Of a stretch of 64,000 nt of DNA, positions 36,206-48,654 are shown piece after piece. How positions within the stretch are numbered: the first letter of the stretch is position 1; every line of letters starts with the position of its first letter. Under the pieces are notes generated by a model, which was not told the origin of the DNA, did not search any database, and was given only the letters and a program-made list of their open reading frames with translations. Origin of the DNA: Pseudorhodoferax soli (lineage in GTDB: Bacteria > Pseudomonadota > Gammaproteobacteria > Burkholderiales > Burkholderiaceae_C); the NCBI RefSeq assembly GCF_003337555.1, contig NZ_QPJK01000003.1, forward strand, positions 608,711 through 672,710. Direction: 5' to 3'. Made by a program: the position numbers and the translations under genes.

Positions 36206-37486
<1,281 letters not shown>

Positions 37487-37519
37487 TTTTCTGTTTCCGT
37501 TGTCTTGTTCGAACAATGC

Positions 37520-40402
37520 TTACTTGGTCAGCACGAAGCCCTTGAGCTTGGCAAAGGCGGCATCCACGAGGGCCTTTTGCTGCTCCTGGTGCAGGTGGGC
37601 GTAGCCGACGGCGGGAGACGCAGAGGCGGCGCGGCCGGCATAGCCGAGCTTCTGGCCTTCGCTCATGTTTTCGTGGATGTAGTGCTGCACGAAGAACCAG
37701 GCGCCCTGGTTCTGCGGCTCGTCCTGGCACCACACCACGTCCACCAGGCTCGGGTACTTCTTGAGCTCGGTGGCGAAGGCCTTGTGCGGGAACGGGTACA
37801 GCTGCTCGACGCGGATGATGGCCACGTCGTCCGTGCCGCGCTCCTCGCGCTTCTTGACCAGGTCGTAGTAGACCTTGCCCGAGCAGGCGATCACGCGCTT
37901 GACCTTGGCCGCGTTCTTGGCCACGGCTTCGCTCTGGTCGGGGATGACGGTCTGGAACGTGCCCTTGGTGAACTCGGTCAACGGCGAGGTCGCGTCCTTG
38001 TTCCGCAGCAGCGACTTGGGCGTCATGATGATCAGCGGCTTGCGCAGGTTGCGGACCTGTTGGCGGCGTAGCACGTGGAAGATCTGGCTCGCCGTGGTCG
38101 GCTGCACGATCTGCATGTTGGTGTCGGCAGCCAGCTGCATGAAGCGCTCCAGGCGGGCCGAGCTGTGCTCGGGGCCCTGGCCTTCGTAGCCGTGCGGCAG
38201 CATCAGCGTGATGCCGTTGACGCGGCCCCACTTCACTTCGCCGGAAGCGATGAACTGGTCGATCACCACCTGCGCGCCGTTGACGAAGTCGCCGAACTGG
38301 GCTTCCCAGATCACCAGCGTGTTCGGGTCGTTGGAAGCGTAGCCGTATTCGAACCCCAGCACCGCCTCTTCGGACAGGATGGAGTCGATCACGACGAAGG
38401 GCGCCTGGCCATCGGCCGCATGGTGCAGCGGCGTGTAGGTGCCGGTGTCCCACTTCTCGCGGTTCTGGTCATGGATCACGGCGTGGCGGTGCGTGAAGGT
38501 GCCGCGGCCGCAGTCCTCGCCCGACAGGCGCACGGGGTAGCCGCTGGCCACCAGCGAGGCGAAGGCCATGTGCTCGCCCATGCCCCAGTCCACGTTGATC
38601 TCGCCGCGGCCCATGGCGGCGCGGTCGGCATAGACCTTCTTGACCAGCTGGTGCGGCGTGACGCTTTCGGGGATGGTCGTGATGCGCTCGGCCAGGCGCT
38701 TCCACTCGGTGAGCGGAATCGCCGTGTCGCCGGCATCGGTCCAGCGCTTGTTCAGGAACGGCGCCCAGTCGACCGCGTACTTGCTCTTGAAGTTGCTGAT
38801 CGTGATGTCTTCGGCGTGCTTGCCCGCGTCCATGGCGGCGCGGTAGGCGCGGGCCATGTCGTCGCCCAGCGTGTCGCCCAGGCCCTGCGCGGCCAGCTTG
38901 TCGGCGTACAGCTTGCGCGTGCCGGGATGCTGGGCGATCTTCTTGTACATCAGCGGCTGCGTCAGGCTGGGCGTGTCCTGCTCGTTGTGGCCCAGCTTGC
39001 GGAAGCAGACGATGTCGACGACGACGTCCTTGTTGAACTCCTGGCGGTAGTCCAGCGCGAGCTGGGTGGCCAGCACCACGGCTTCCGGATCGTCGCCGTT
39101 CACGTGCAGCACGGGGGCCTCGATCATCTTGACGACGTCGGTGCAGTACAGCGTGGAGCGGCTGTCGCGCGGGTCGCTGGTGGTGAAGCCGATCTGGTTG
39201 TTGATGACGATGTGGACCGTGCCGCCGGTGTAGTAGCCGCGCGTCTGGGCGAGCGCCAGCGTTTCCATGATCACGCCCTGGCCGGCGAAGGCCGCGTCGC
39301 CGTGCACCAGCACGGGCAGCACGGTGTCGCCTTCGGTGTCGCCGCGGCGGTCCAGGCGGGCCTTGACCGAGCCCTCGACCACGGGGTTCACGATCTCCAG
39401 GTGCGAGGGGTTGAAGGCCAGCGACAGGTGGACCGGGCCGCCAGGCGTGGACACGTCGCTGGAGAAGCCCTGGTGGTACTTCACGTCACCGGAGGGCAGG
39501 TCTTCCGGCGCGGTGTGGTCGAACTCGGCGAACAGGTCGGCGGGCAGCTTGCCGAGGATGTTGACCAGCACATTCAGGCGGCCGCGGTGGGCCATGCCGA
39601 TCACGACTTCCTGCACGCCGCGCTGGCCGGCCAGCTGCACCAGCTCGTCCATGGAGGCGATGAAGCTCTCGCCGCCTTCCAGCGAGAAGCGCTTCTGGCC
39701 CACGTACTTGGTGTGCAGGAAACGTTCCAGGCCCTCGGCCGCGGTCAGGCGGTCCAGGATGTCCTTCTTCTTCTGGGCGTCGAAGCTGGGCTTGCTGCGG
39801 ATGGTTTCCAGCTTCTGCTGCCACCAGCGCTTCTCGGTCTGGCTGGTGGCGTACATGTACTCGGCGCCGATGGTGCCGCAATACGTTTCGCGCAGCGCGT
39901 TCGTCAGGTCGCGCAGGGACATCGTCTCCTTGCCGAAGAACGTGTTGCTGGTGTTGAAGACGATTTCCTGGTCGGCGTCGGAGAAGCCGTAGAACGACAG
40001 CTCCAGCTCGGGAATGTCGTCGCGCACGTCGCGCTTCAGGGGGTCCAGATCGGCCCAGCGTGCGCCCACGTTGCGGTAGGCGGCGATGAGCTGCTGCACC
40101 GCGGTGCGCTTGCGGCCCATCTCGGAGTCGGCACCGCTGGCCACCACGACAGTGGTCTGGCCCTGCTTGGCGCGTTCGGCGAATGCATTGACCACCGGCA
40201 GATGCGGCACGTCGCGCATGTTGGAGCCGTCCACGGCCGGCACATGCTGCAGCGCATCGAAGTACTCGCGCCAGTTGTCTGGGACGCTGCCCGGGTTGGC
40301 GAGGTAGTTCTCGTACAACTCTTCGACATAGGGCGCGTTGCCCCCGAAGAGATAGGTGTTGTTCAGGTACGCCGAATAGATCGACGGTGGCGTGGCACTC
40401 AT
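37520..40402 (-). CDS. odhA: 2-oxoglutarate dehydrogenase E1 component
   Basis: A 960-residue thiamine-dependent E1 that decarboxylates 2-oxoglutarate in the TCA cycle. The N-terminus (YSAYLNNTYLFGGNAPYVEE) and GMAHRGRLNVLVNILGK are E1-type, HGDAAFAGQGVIMETLALAQ holds the cofactor region, and the C-terminal part (LPHGYEGQGPEHSSARLERF) is complete. GGAGGT lies seven bases before the ATG at 40402. First gene of the odhA-odhB-lpdA-zapE operon. Confidence 0.96.
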   Translation of the reverse strand: MSATPPSIYSAYLNNTYLFGGNAPYVEELYENYLANPGSVPDNWREYFDALQHVPAVDGSNMRDVPHLPVVNAFAERAKQGQTTVVVASGADSEMGRKRTAVQQLIAAYRNVGARWADLDPLKRDVRDDIPELELSFYGFSDADQEIVFNTSNTFFGKETMSLRDLTNALRETYCGTIGAEYMYATSQTEKRWWQQKLETIRSKPSFDAQKKKDILDRLTAAEGLERFLHTKYVGQKRFSLEGGESFIASMDELVQLAGQRGVQEVVIGMAHRGRLNVLVNILGKLPADLFAEFDHTAPEDLPSGDVKYHQGFSSDVSTPGGPVHLSLAFNPSHLEIVNPVVEGSVKARLDRRGDTEGDTVLPVLVHGDAAFAGQGVIMETLALAQTRGYYTGGTVHIVINNQIGFTTSDPRDSRSTLYCTDVVKMIEAPVLHVNGDDPEAVVLATQLALDYRQEFNKDVVVDIVCFRKLGHNEQDTPSLTQPLMYKKIAQHPGTRKLYADKLAAQGLGDTLGDDMARAYRAAMDAGKHAEDITISNFKSKYAVDWAPFLNKRWTDAGDTAIPLTEWKRLAERITTIPESVTPHQLVKKVYADRAAMGRGEINVDWGMGEHMAFASLVASGYPVRLSGEDCGRGTFTHRHAVIHDQNREKWDTGTYTPLHHAADGQAPFVVIDSILSEEAVLGFEYGYASNDPNTLVIWEAQFGDFVNGAQVVIDQFIASGEVKWGRVNGITLMLPHGYEGQGPEHSSARLERFMQLAADTNMQIVQPTTASQIFHVLRRQQVRNLRKPLIIMTPKSLLRNKDATSPLTEFTKGTFQTVIPDQSEAVAKNAAKVKRVIACSGKVYYDLVKKREERGTDDVAIIRVEQLYPFPHKAFATELKKYPSLVDVVWCQDEPQNQGAWFFVQHYIHENMSEGQKLGYAGRAASASPAVGYAHLHQEQQKALVDAAFAKLKGFVLTK

Positions 40403-40519
40403 TGCGCTGACCTCCGTTCCCCTCTGGGGAACATGAGCTGGTGGATTGACCTTCCGCGACACGGCTGAACCGGTTGGCGGATGCGACTGTGGCTGGGAAG
40501 GGCCTTAGTTCGGCGCGCG

Positions 40520-40525
40520 ATTATC
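40520..40525 (-). promoter_or_regulatory. -10-like GATAAT upstream of odhA
   Basis: Minus-strand TGTGATAAT has an extended -10 character (TG one base before the hexamer) and lies about 120 bases before odhA, in the only AT-rich spot of the gap. No -35 match. Confidence 0.35.
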
Positions 40526-40595
40526 ACACCATCCGCAGCAGGCCGTCGGCACGTCCACGGCTGTTGCGCCGATCTCACGCGCACGGGTGCGGATC

Positions 40596-42506
40596 TCAGC
40601 GTCCCACCACGTCCCTGATCTGCTGCAAGGCGCCGGGGTCTTCCATGGTCGTGAGGTCGCCTGTGTCGCGGCCTTCGCAGACGGCCTGGATCGCGCGGCG
40701 CAAGAGCTTGCCGCTGCGCGTCTTGGGCAGCACGCCGACGAACTGCACGCGCGCCGGCCGCGCCAGCGCGCCGAGCTGGCCGTCCACGACCTTCATGATC
40801 TCGCCCTCCAGCCTCTGCTTCGCCGCATCGTCGGCCAGCCCGCCCGCATCGCGCGGGACGACGAAGGCCATGGCCACCTGGCCCTTGAGCGCATCGGCCA
40901 CGCCGACCACGGCGACCTCGGCCACGTTGGGGTGGCCGGAGATGCTCTCCTCGATCTCACGCGTGCCCAGGCGGTGGCCGGCCACGTTGATCACGTCGTC
41001 GGTGCGGCCCAGGATGTAGTAGTAGCCGTCGGCATCGCGCACGCCCCAGTCGAAGCTGCTGTAGACGCGCCTGCCGGGGATGCTGTCCCAGTAGGTCTTG
41101 ACGAAGCGGGCGTCGTCGCGCCAGACGGTCTGCATGAAGCCCGGCGGCGTCGGGCCCTGGATGACGAGCACGCCCTTGCGGTCGGGGCCCTCCAGCTCCT
41201 CGCCCGTGGCCTCGTCGAGCAGCCGCACGTCGAAGCCGTACATGGGCACGCCGGGGCTGCCGAACTTGCTGGCTTGCTTCTCCACGCCGTTGGCCACCGT
41301 CATGAGAGGCCAACCGGTCTCGGTCTGCCAGTAGTTGTCGATGATGGGCACGCCCAGCGCATCGGCGATCCAGCGGCCCGTGGGCTCGTCCAGCGGCTCG
41401 CCGGCCAGGAACAGCGCCTTGAGGCTGGAGACGTCATATTTCTTCAGGTAGGCCGGGTCTTGCTTCTTGAGCACGCGCACGGCCGTGGGCGCGCTGAACA
41501 TGACCGACACTCGGTACTTCTCCACCAGCGACCACCAGATGCCCGGGTCGTTGCCGCCGTCCAGCCCGCGCGTGGGCAGGCCTTCGTACAGGATGGTGGC
41601 CATGCCGCCGATCAGCGGGCCGTAGACGATGTAGCTGTGCCCCACGACCCAGCCGATGTCGCTGGTGCAGAAGAAGGTCTCGCCCGGCTTGCCCATGAAG
41701 ATGTGCGGCAGGCTGGCGGCCAGCGCCACGGCATAGCCGCCGGTGTCGCGCTGCACACCCTTGGGCTTGCCCGTCGTGCCGCTGGTGTACAGCGTGTAGC
41801 TCGTGTGCGTGGCATCGACCCAGGTGCACGGCACGACGGTGTGCAGATGCTGTGCGCGCAGCGCGGCGTAGTCGTGGTCGCGGCCCGCCGTGCGCTCCAT
41901 GGGTGCCAGGCCGCGGTCGACCAGCAGCACGGCCGGTGGCTTGTGGCGCGACAGGCGGATGGCCTCGTCCAGCAGCGGCTTGTAGGGGATCACCTTGCCG
42001 CCGCGCGAGCCCGCGTCGGCGCTCACGATCACCTGGGGTTCGGCGTCCTCGATGCGCGAGGCCAGCGAGCCCGAAGCGAAGCCGCCGAACACCACCGAGT
42101 GGATCGCACCGATGCGCGCGCAGGCCAGCATCGCGAACACGGCCTCGGGCACCATGGGCATGTAGATCTGCACGCGGTCGCCCTGCCCCACGCCCAGGGC
42201 CAGCAGCGCGGCCGCCATGCGCTGCACCTCGGCATGCAGTTCGGCGAAGCTGTAGGTCTTCTCCACGCCGGTCTCGGTGGAGACATGGATCAGCGCGGCC
42301 TGCCCGGCGCGCGTGGCCAGGTGGCGGTCCATGGCGTTGTGGCACAGGTTGGTGGTGCCGCCTGCGAACCAGCGCGTGAACGGCGCGCGGCTGTCGTCGC
42401 AGATGGTCTGCGGCGCCTGCTGCCAGTCGATGAGCCGGGCCTGCTCGGCCCAGAATGCATCGCGGTCTTCGAGCGAGCGGCGGTAGAACTCTGCGTAGTC
42501 GGACAT
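40596..42506 (-). CDS. prpE: propionate-CoA ligase
   Basis: A 636-residue acyl-CoA synthetase activating propionate through an acyl-adenylate. The AMP-binding P-loop is YTLYTSGTTGKPKG (near 240); the family segment DIGWVVGHSYIVYGPL and the C-terminal lysine motif KTRSGKLLRR, the usual acetylation-controlled site, are present. The N-terminus (YAEFYRRSLEDRDAFWAEQA) is PrpE-like rather than Acs-like. GAGGAAAC precedes the ATG. No 2-methylcitrate cycle genes are adjacent. Confidence 0.92.
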   Translation of the reverse strand: MSDYAEFYRRSLEDRDAFWAEQARLIDWQQAPQTICDDSRAPFTRWFAGGTTNLCHNAMDRHLATRAGQAALIHVSTETGVEKTYSFAELHAEVQRMAAALLALGVGQGDRVQIYMPMVPEAVFAMLACARIGAIHSVVFGGFASGSLASRIEDAEPQVIVSADAGSRGGKVIPYKPLLDEAIRLSRHKPPAVLLVDRGLAPMERTAGRDHDYAALRAQHLHTVVPCTWVDATHTSYTLYTSGTTGKPKGVQRDTGGYAVALAASLPHIFMGKPGETFFCTSDIGWVVGHSYIVYGPLIGGMATILYEGLPTRGLDGGNDPGIWWSLVEKYRVSVMFSAPTAVRVLKKQDPAYLKKYDVSSLKALFLAGEPLDEPTGRWIADALGVPIIDNYWQTETGWPLMTVANGVEKQASKFGSPGVPMYGFDVRLLDEATGEELEGPDRKGVLVIQGPTPPGFMQTVWRDDARFVKTYWDSIPGRRVYSSFDWGVRDADGYYYILGRTDDVINVAGHRLGTREIEESISGHPNVAEVAVVGVADALKGQVAMAFVVPRDAGGLADDAAKQRLEGEIMKVVDGQLGALARPARVQFVGVLPKTRSGKLLRRAIQAVCEGRDTGDLTTMEDPGALQQIRDVVGR

Positions 42507-42576
42507 GTTTCCTCAGCTTGGTGGAATGCGGGCGCGCGCAGCATGCCCGCAGGGGTGGCGCCCCCGCAATCGGGTG

Positions 42577-42604
42577 TTGCACTCGGATACGCCGCTGGCA
42601 CAAT
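42577..42604 (+). promoter_or_regulatory. sigma-70-type promoter of the HxlR/FAH genes
   Basis: TTGCAC (42577-42582) and CACAAT (42599-42604) are 16 bases apart. Transcription would start near 42611, exactly where an ATG opens a 17-codon frame that ends on the regulator's start codon. Confidence 0.5.
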
Positions 42605-42610
42605 TTGTCG

Positions 42611-42664
42611 ATGCCCGCCGCCATGCATGCCGACCCCCTTGTCCGCCGAGGAATGCGGACGTGA
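42611..42664 (+). CDS. possible 17-residue leader peptide upstream of the HxlR gene
   Basis: ATG at 42611 lies at the predicted transcription start (leaderless) and encodes 17 residues (MPAAMHADPLVRRGMRT). Its TGA overlaps the GTG start of the regulator (GTGA at 42661-42664), an arrangement suited to translational coupling. Inside it, GAGGAA serves as the regulator's ribosome site. No homology is claimed; chance is possible. Confidence 0.35.
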   Translation: MPAAMHADPLVRRGMRT

Positions 42665-43032
42665 GCCCGCGGGACAAGCCAGCCATCTTCCAGCTGCTGG
42701 CCCTGCTCGAGGCCCGCTATGCCGTGCGGGTGCTGTGGGCGCTGCGCGATGGCCATGCCCAGACCTTCCGGCTGCTGCAGGACAGCGTGGGCGGTGTCAC
42801 GCCCAACACGCTGAACACGCGCATCAAGGAGTTGCGCGAGGCCGGCCTGCTCACGCACGGCGCCGAGGGCTACCTGCTCACGCCGGCCGGCACCGACCTG
42901 GTCCGCCGGCTCGGTGAGTTGCCGGCTTTCGCCCAAAAGTGGGCAGCCGGCCGGCCGCGCAAAGAGCCCACCACCACGCCACCCCCCACCACTGACGGAG
43001 GAGAAACCGATGCACCACCACCTGCGGCCTGA
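42661..43032 (+). CDS. HxlR-type winged-helix transcriptional regulator
   Basis: A 123-residue HxlR/MarR-like regulator: core ARYAVRVLWALRDGHAQTFR and NTLNTRIKELREAGLLTHG, the recognition helix and wing. The C-terminal 30 residues are Pro/Thr-rich. Start taken as GTG 42661 after GAGGAA; the upstream frame lacks family sequence. Its 3' end overlaps the FAH-family gene by 23 bases in another frame, so the two are coupled and the regulator probably controls that gene. The inducer is unknown. Confidence 0.82.
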   Translation: MSPRDKPAIFQLLALLEARYAVRVLWALRDGHAQTFRLLQDSVGGVTPNTLNTRIKELREAGLLTHGAEGYLLTPAGTDLVRRLGELPAFAQKWAAGRPRKEPTTTPPPTTDGGETDAPPPAA

Positions 43033-44185
43033 AGCCGTGCTGCCCGAGGACCACGAAGACGCCGTGCTGATCGGCCGCGTCTGGCAGGAAGGCCTGGGCG
43101 CCGTGCTGGTCCAGGTGCGCGCCGACGGCGTGTACGACCTCTCGCGCCTGGACCCGACCTGCAGCGCGCTGCTCGAACACGACGACCCGGCCGCCGCCGT
43201 GCGGGAACATGGCGGCGAGCGCATCGCCGACACCGCGGCCGTGCTGGCCAACTCGGCCTGGGACGCGCGCGACCCCGCCCTGCCCTGGCTGCTGGCCCCG
43301 TGCGACCTGCAGGCCGTCAAGGCGGCGGGCGTGACCTTCGTCGCCTCCATGCTCGAGCGCGTGATCGAGGAGCAGGCCCGCGGCGATGCGGGCCGTGCCG
43401 AGGCCGTGCGCCGCGCCGTGGTCGGCGTGATCGGCGACAACCTGGCCAGCATCCGGCCCGGCTCGGACGAGGCCATGCGGCTCAAGGAGGTGCTGATCGC
43501 CCAGGGCGCCTGGTCGCAGTACCTGGAGGTCGGCATCGGCCCGGACGCCGAGATCTTCACCAAGTCGCAGCCGCTCAGCGCCGTGGGCACGGGCGCCGAG
43601 GTCGGCATCCATCCCGGCAGCGCCTGGAACAACCCCGAGCCCGAGGTCGTGCTGGCCATCGACAGCAACGGCCGCGTCAAGGGCGCTGCATTGGGCAACG
43701 ACGTGAACCTGCGCGACTTCGAAGGCCGCAGCGCGCTGCTGCTGGGCAAGGCCAAGGACAACAACGGTTCGTGTGCGATCGGCCCGTTCATCCGGCTGTT
43801 CGACGGGCAATTCGGCATCGACGACGTGCGCCGCACCGACCTCTCCATGCGCGTCACCGGCGAAGACGGCTTCGCCATGGACGGCGCCAGCAGCCTGACC
43901 AAGATCAGCCGCGACCCGCTGGACCTGGCGGGCCAGGCCATCGGCAAGAACCACCAGTACCCCGACGGCCTGGTGCTGTTCCTGGGCACCATGTTTGCCC
44001 CCACGCAAGACCGCAACGGCCCGGGCCAGGGCTTCACCCACGCCATCGGCGATGTCGTCACGGTGGCCACACCGCGCCTCGGCCTGCTGGCCAACCGGGT
44101 CAACCACTGCGACAAGATCGCCCCCTGGACCTACGGCGCCGGCGCGCTGATGCGGGACCTGGGCCGCCGGGGCCTGCTGGCATAA
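43010..44185 (+). CDS. fumarylacetoacetate hydrolase-family, probable 2-keto-3-deoxy acid dehydratase type
   Basis: A 391-residue enzyme of the FAH fold. The C-terminal half shows the metal-binding and core features [20 protein letters not shown] and [20 protein letters not shown], followed by [13 protein letters not shown]. Length and this pattern fit the branch containing 2-keto-3-deoxy-pentonate dehydratases (XylX/KdaD-like) better than fumarylacetoacetase itself. It probably handles a keto-deoxy sugar acid; the substrate is inferred. GGAGGAG sets the ATG at 43010, inside the 3' end of the HxlR gene. Confidence 0.8.
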   Translation: MHHHLRPEAVLPEDHEDAVLIGRVWQEGLGAVLVQVRADGVYDLSRLDPTCSALLEHDDPAAAVREHGGERIADTAAVLANSAWDARDPALPWLLAPCDLQAVKAAGVTFVASMLERVIEEQARGDAGRAEAVRRAVVGVIGDNLASIRPGSDEAMRLKEVLIAQGAWSQYLEVGIGPDAEIFTKSQPLSAVGTGAEVGIHPGSAWNNPEPEVVLAIDSNGRVKGAALGNDVNLRDFEGRSALLLGKAKDNNGSCAIGPFIRLFDGQFGIDDVRRTDLSMRVTGEDGFAMDGASSLTKISRDPLDLAGQAIGKNHQYPDGLVLFLGTMFAPTQDRNGPGQGFTHAIGDVVTVATPRLGLLANRVNHCDKIAPWTYGAGALMRDLGRRGLLA

Positions 44186-44219
44186 TCTGCGGCTTTTCGG
44201 CGCCCCTTTTCGGGGCGCC
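44181..44219 (+). promoter_or_regulatory. -10 box and leader hairpin of the FKBP gene
   Basis: CATAAT (44181-44186) lies in the last codons of the preceding gene. Transcripts would begin near 44193 and open with a hairpin of arms GGCGCCCC (44199-44206) and GGGGCGCC (44212-44219), loop TTTTC. There is no T-run after it, so it is more likely a 5' stabiliser than a terminator. Confidence 0.45.
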
Positions 44220-44238
44220 TGCACTTTCAGGAGCCCAC

Positions 44239-44589
44239 ATGACCACCACCGCTTCCGGCCTGCAATACGAAGACACGACCGTGGGCTCCGGCGCCGAGGC
44301 CAAGCCCGGCCAGCATGTCACCGTGCACTACACGGGCTGGCTCTACAAGGACGGCCAGCAAGGCGCCAAGTTCGACTCCAGCCGCGACCGCAACGACCCC
44401 TTCGAGTTCGGCCTGGGTGCCGGCATGGTCATCCGCGGCTGGGACGAAGGCGTGGCCGGCATGAAGGTCGGTGGCCAGCGCACGCTGATCATCCCGGCCG
44501 AACTCGGCTACGGCGCGCGGGGCGCCGGCGGCGTGATCCCGCCGAACGCCACGCTGAAGTTCGACGTGGAACTGCTGGCCGTCTCCTGA
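44239..44589 (+). CDS. FKBP-type peptidyl-prolyl isomerase
   Basis: A 116-residue single-domain FKBP that speeds proline isomerisation during folding. Family landmarks: [49 protein letters not shown] and [13 protein letters not shown]. There is no signal peptide, so it is cytoplasmic. CAGGAG precedes the ATG. It lies just upstream of the heat-shock genes but is separated from them by a terminator and a new promoter. Confidence 0.93.
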   Translation: MTTTASGLQYEDTTVGSGAEAKPGQHVTVHYTGWLYKDGQQGAKFDSSRDRNDPFEFGLGAGMVIRGWDEGVAGMKVGGQRTLIIPAELGYGARGAGGVIPPNATLKFDVELLAVS

Positions 44590-44609
44590 GCGCGGCCAGC
44601 ACCGCACGG

Positions 44610-44633
44610 GCCGGCAACTCGCCGGCTTTTTTT
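44610..44633 (+). terminator. rho-independent terminator after the FKBP gene
   Basis: Arms GCCGGC (44610-44615) and GCCGGC (44621-44626), a five-base loop and T7 (44627-44633). Confidence 0.9.
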
Positions 44634-44654
44634 CGCCTTCCGTGCGGCTCGACC

Positions 44655-44682
44655 CTTGAAACGACAGGGTCAATCCCTAACT
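44655..44682 (+). promoter_or_regulatory. sigma-32-like heat-shock promoter of grpE
   Basis: CTTGAAA (44655-44661), 13 bases, then CCCTAACT (44675-44682), close to the heat-shock consensus CTTGAAA / CCCCATNT. A start near 44690 gives a leader of about 30 bases to the ATG at 44720. Confidence 0.7.
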
Positions 44683-44719
44683 GTTAGCCGTTGTGACCTT
44701 TTTCAAGCCATTCAAGCGC

Positions 44720-45283
44720 ATGACAGACCCGACCCAACCGAACGACAAGTCCGCCGAGCCCTCTGCCTACACCCCCGAGGAACGCGAGGCCGCGGCATTC
44801 GCTACCGAAGCCGATGTGCTGGCGCAGACCCAGGCCGAACTGGCCTCGCTGAAAGCCAAGAGCGCCGAACTGGCCGACCAGTTCCTGCGGGCCAAGGCCG
44901 AAGCCGAGAACGCCCGCCGCCGCGCCGAGGACGAGATCGCCAAATCGCGCAAGTTCGCCGTCGAGGGCTTTGCCGAAAGCCTGCTGCCGGTGATGGACAG
45001 CCTGGAAACAGGCCTGGCGCACACCGATGCGACGGTCGCCCAGGTGCGCGAAGGCGCCGAGGCCACGCTGCGCCAGCTCAAGAGCGCGCTGGAGCGCAAC
45101 AAGGTGTTGCAGATCAACCCCGCCGCCGGCGAGAAGTTCGATCCGCACCAGCACCAGGCCATCAGCATGGTGCCCGGCACCGCCCAGGAACCCAACACCG
45201 TGGTCAGCGTGCTGCAAAAGGGATACCTGATCGCCGACCGCGTGCTGCGCCCGGCGCTGGTGACGGTCGCTGCGCCGCAGTGA
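44720..45283 (+). CDS. grpE: GrpE, nucleotide exchange factor of DnaK
   Basis: A 187-residue co-chaperone that releases ADP from DnaK. A disordered N-terminus precedes a long coiled coil ([20 protein letters not shown]) and the beta-domain ([18 protein letters not shown], then [18 protein letters not shown]). I chose the ATG at 44720 (MTDPTQPND) because the predicted transcription start is near 44690; a GTG at 44693 is also in frame. It leads the grpE-dnaK-dnaJ cluster. Confidence 0.95.
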   Translation: MTDPTQPNDKSAEPSAYTPEEREAAAFATEADVLAQTQAELASLKAKSAELADQFLRAKAEAENARRRAEDEIAKSRKFAVEGFAESLLPVMDSLETGLAHTDATVAQVREGAEATLRQLKSALERNKVLQINPAAGEKFDPHQHQAISMVPGTAQEPNTVVSVLQKGYLIADRVLRPALVTVAAPQ

Positions 45284-45311
45284 TCTGCACCGCCAATCCA
45301 CCGCGCACCCA

Positions 45312-45339
45312 CTTGAAACCCACCGGGTTATCCACAAGT
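45312..45339 (+). promoter_or_regulatory. second sigma-32-like promoter, before dnaK
   Basis: CTTGAAA (45312-45318), 13 bases, CCACAAGT (45332-45339). The spacing is identical to the grpE promoter, with a weaker -10. It overlaps a DnaA box. Confidence 0.5.
45328..45336 (+). promoter_or_regulatory. perfect DnaA box in the grpE-dnaK gap
   Basis: TTATCCACA is the strict DnaA-box consensus. It is a single copy with no neighbouring boxes or AT-rich unwinding region, so this is not an origin. Its position over the -10 region of the putative dnaK promoter is what makes it notable. Confidence 0.5.
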
Positions 45340-45406
45340 TAGCAACAGTCGGCCACCACCGCGCCAACAGTCACCAAACATCTCAGGAAGAGCAGGAGAA
45401 AGCAAC

Positions 45407-47368
<1,962 letters not shown>

Positions 47369-47386
47369 TCGCCCTCACCCGCACGC

Positions 47387-47415
47387 CGCGCAGCAGCCGT
47401 CCGACAGGCTGCGCG
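47387..47415 (+). other. hairpin between dnaK and dnaJ
   Basis: CGCGCAGC (47387-47394) pairs with GCTGCGCG (47408-47415) around a 13-base loop. No T-run follows, so it may lower dnaJ expression or mark a processing site rather than terminate. Confidence 0.45.
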
Positions 47416-47461
47416 CGGCGTTCCCGTTTGACCGAGCGCGCAGAGGCGACCCGAACGAACC

Positions 47462-48610
47462 ATGTCCAAACGCGATTACTACGAAGTCCTCGGGGTGCCC
47501 AAGAACGCCTCGGAAGACGAAATCAAGAAGGCCTATCGCAAGCTGGCGATGAAGCACCACCCGGACCGCAACCAGGGTGACAGCGCCAAGACGGCCGAAG
47601 AGAAGTTCAAAGAGGCCAAAGAGGCCTACGAAATGCTGACCGACGGTCAGAAACGCGCCGCCTACGACCAGTTCGGCCATGCCGGCGTGGACCCGAACAT
47701 GCGCGGCCCCGGTGGCCCGGGCGCGGAAGGTTTCGGCGGCTTCGCCGAGGCCTTCGGCGACATCTTCGGCGACATGTTCGGCCAGCAGCGCGGCCGCGCC
47801 GGTGCCGGCGGTGGCCGCCAGGTGTTCCGCGGCAGCGACCTGTCCTACGCGATGGAGATCACGCTCGAAGAGGCCGCCCGCGGCAAGGACGCGCAGATCC
47901 GCATCCCGAGCTGGGAGGCCTGCGACACCTGCCACGGCAGCGGCGCCAAACCTGGCACCCAGCCCAAGACCTGCACCACCTGCAATGGCCAGGGTGCGGT
48001 GCAGATGCGCCAGGGCTTCTTCAGCGTGCAGCAGACCTGCCCGACCTGCCGCGGCACCGGCAAGATCATTCCCGAGCCGTGCGCAGCCTGCCATGGCCAG
48101 GGCAAGATCAAGAAGCAGAAGACGCTGGAGGTGAAGATCCCCGCCGGCATCGACGACGGCATGCGCATCCGCTCGGTCGGCAACGGCGAGCCCGGGTCCA
48201 ACGGCGGCCCGCCGGGCGACCTGTACATCGAGATGCGGATCAAGAAGCACGACATCTTCGAGCGCGACGGCGGCGACCTGCACTGCACCGTGCCGGTGAG
48301 CTTCATCACGGCCGCCCTGGGCGGCGAGATCGAGGTGCCCACGCTGTCGGGCAAGGCGGCCATCGACATCCCCGAAGGCACACAGGCGGGCAAGCAGTTC
48401 CGCCTGCGCGGCAAGGGCATCAAGGGCGTGCGCGAGAGCTATCCGGGCGACCTGTACTGCCACATCGCGGTGGAGACGCCCGTCAAGCTGACCGAGCACC
48501 AGCGCAAGCTGCTGCGCGAGCTCGAGGACTCGCTGCGCAAGGGCGGCGGCAAGCACTCGCCGTCCGGCGAGAGCTGGACCGACCGGCTGAAGAAGTTCTT
48601 CAGTGCCTGA
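47462..48610 (+). CDS. dnaJ: chaperone DnaJ (Hsp40)
   Basis: A 382-residue DnaJ: J domain with HPD at 33-35 (AMKHHPDRN), a Gly/Phe-rich linker (about 75-125), a zinc domain with four CxxCxGxG-type repeats ([37 protein letters not shown]) and the C-terminal substrate domain. It stimulates DnaK ATPase and delivers clients. Full family length. Followed by a terminator. Confidence 0.97.
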   Translation: MSKRDYYEVLGVPKNASEDEIKKAYRKLAMKHHPDRNQGDSAKTAEEKFKEAKEAYEMLTDGQKRAAYDQFGHAGVDPNMRGPGGPGAEGFGGFAEAFGDIFGDMFGQQRGRAGAGGGRQVFRGSDLSYAMEITLEEAARGKDAQIRIPSWEACDTCHGSGAKPGTQPKTCTTCNGQGAVQMRQGFFSVQQTCPTCRGTGKIIPEPCAACHGQGKIKKQKTLEVKIPAGIDDGMRIRSVGNGEPGSNGGPPGDLYIEMRIKKHDIFERDGGDLHCTVPVSFITAALGGEIEVPTLSGKAAIDIPEGTQAGKQFRLRGKGIKGVRESYPGDLYCHIAVETPVKLTEHQRKLLRELEDSLRKGGGKHSPSGESWTDRLKKFFSA

Positions 48611-48625
48611 AGCTGAACCCTGACG

Positions 48626-48651
48626 ACGCGGGCCCCGAGCCCGCGTTTTTT
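48626..48651. terminator. rho-independent terminator after dnaJ
   Basis: Arms ACGCGGGC (48626-48633) and GCCCGCGT (48639-48646), loop CCCGA and a T-run to 48651. It stands directly at the end of the convergent radical SAM gene. Confidence 0.9.
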
Positions 48652-48654
48652 CTT

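Noticed and set aside
45328..45336. DnaA box as evidence for a replication origin
   Set aside because: One box only, no AT-rich unwinding element, and no dnaA/dnaN/gyrB genes nearby.
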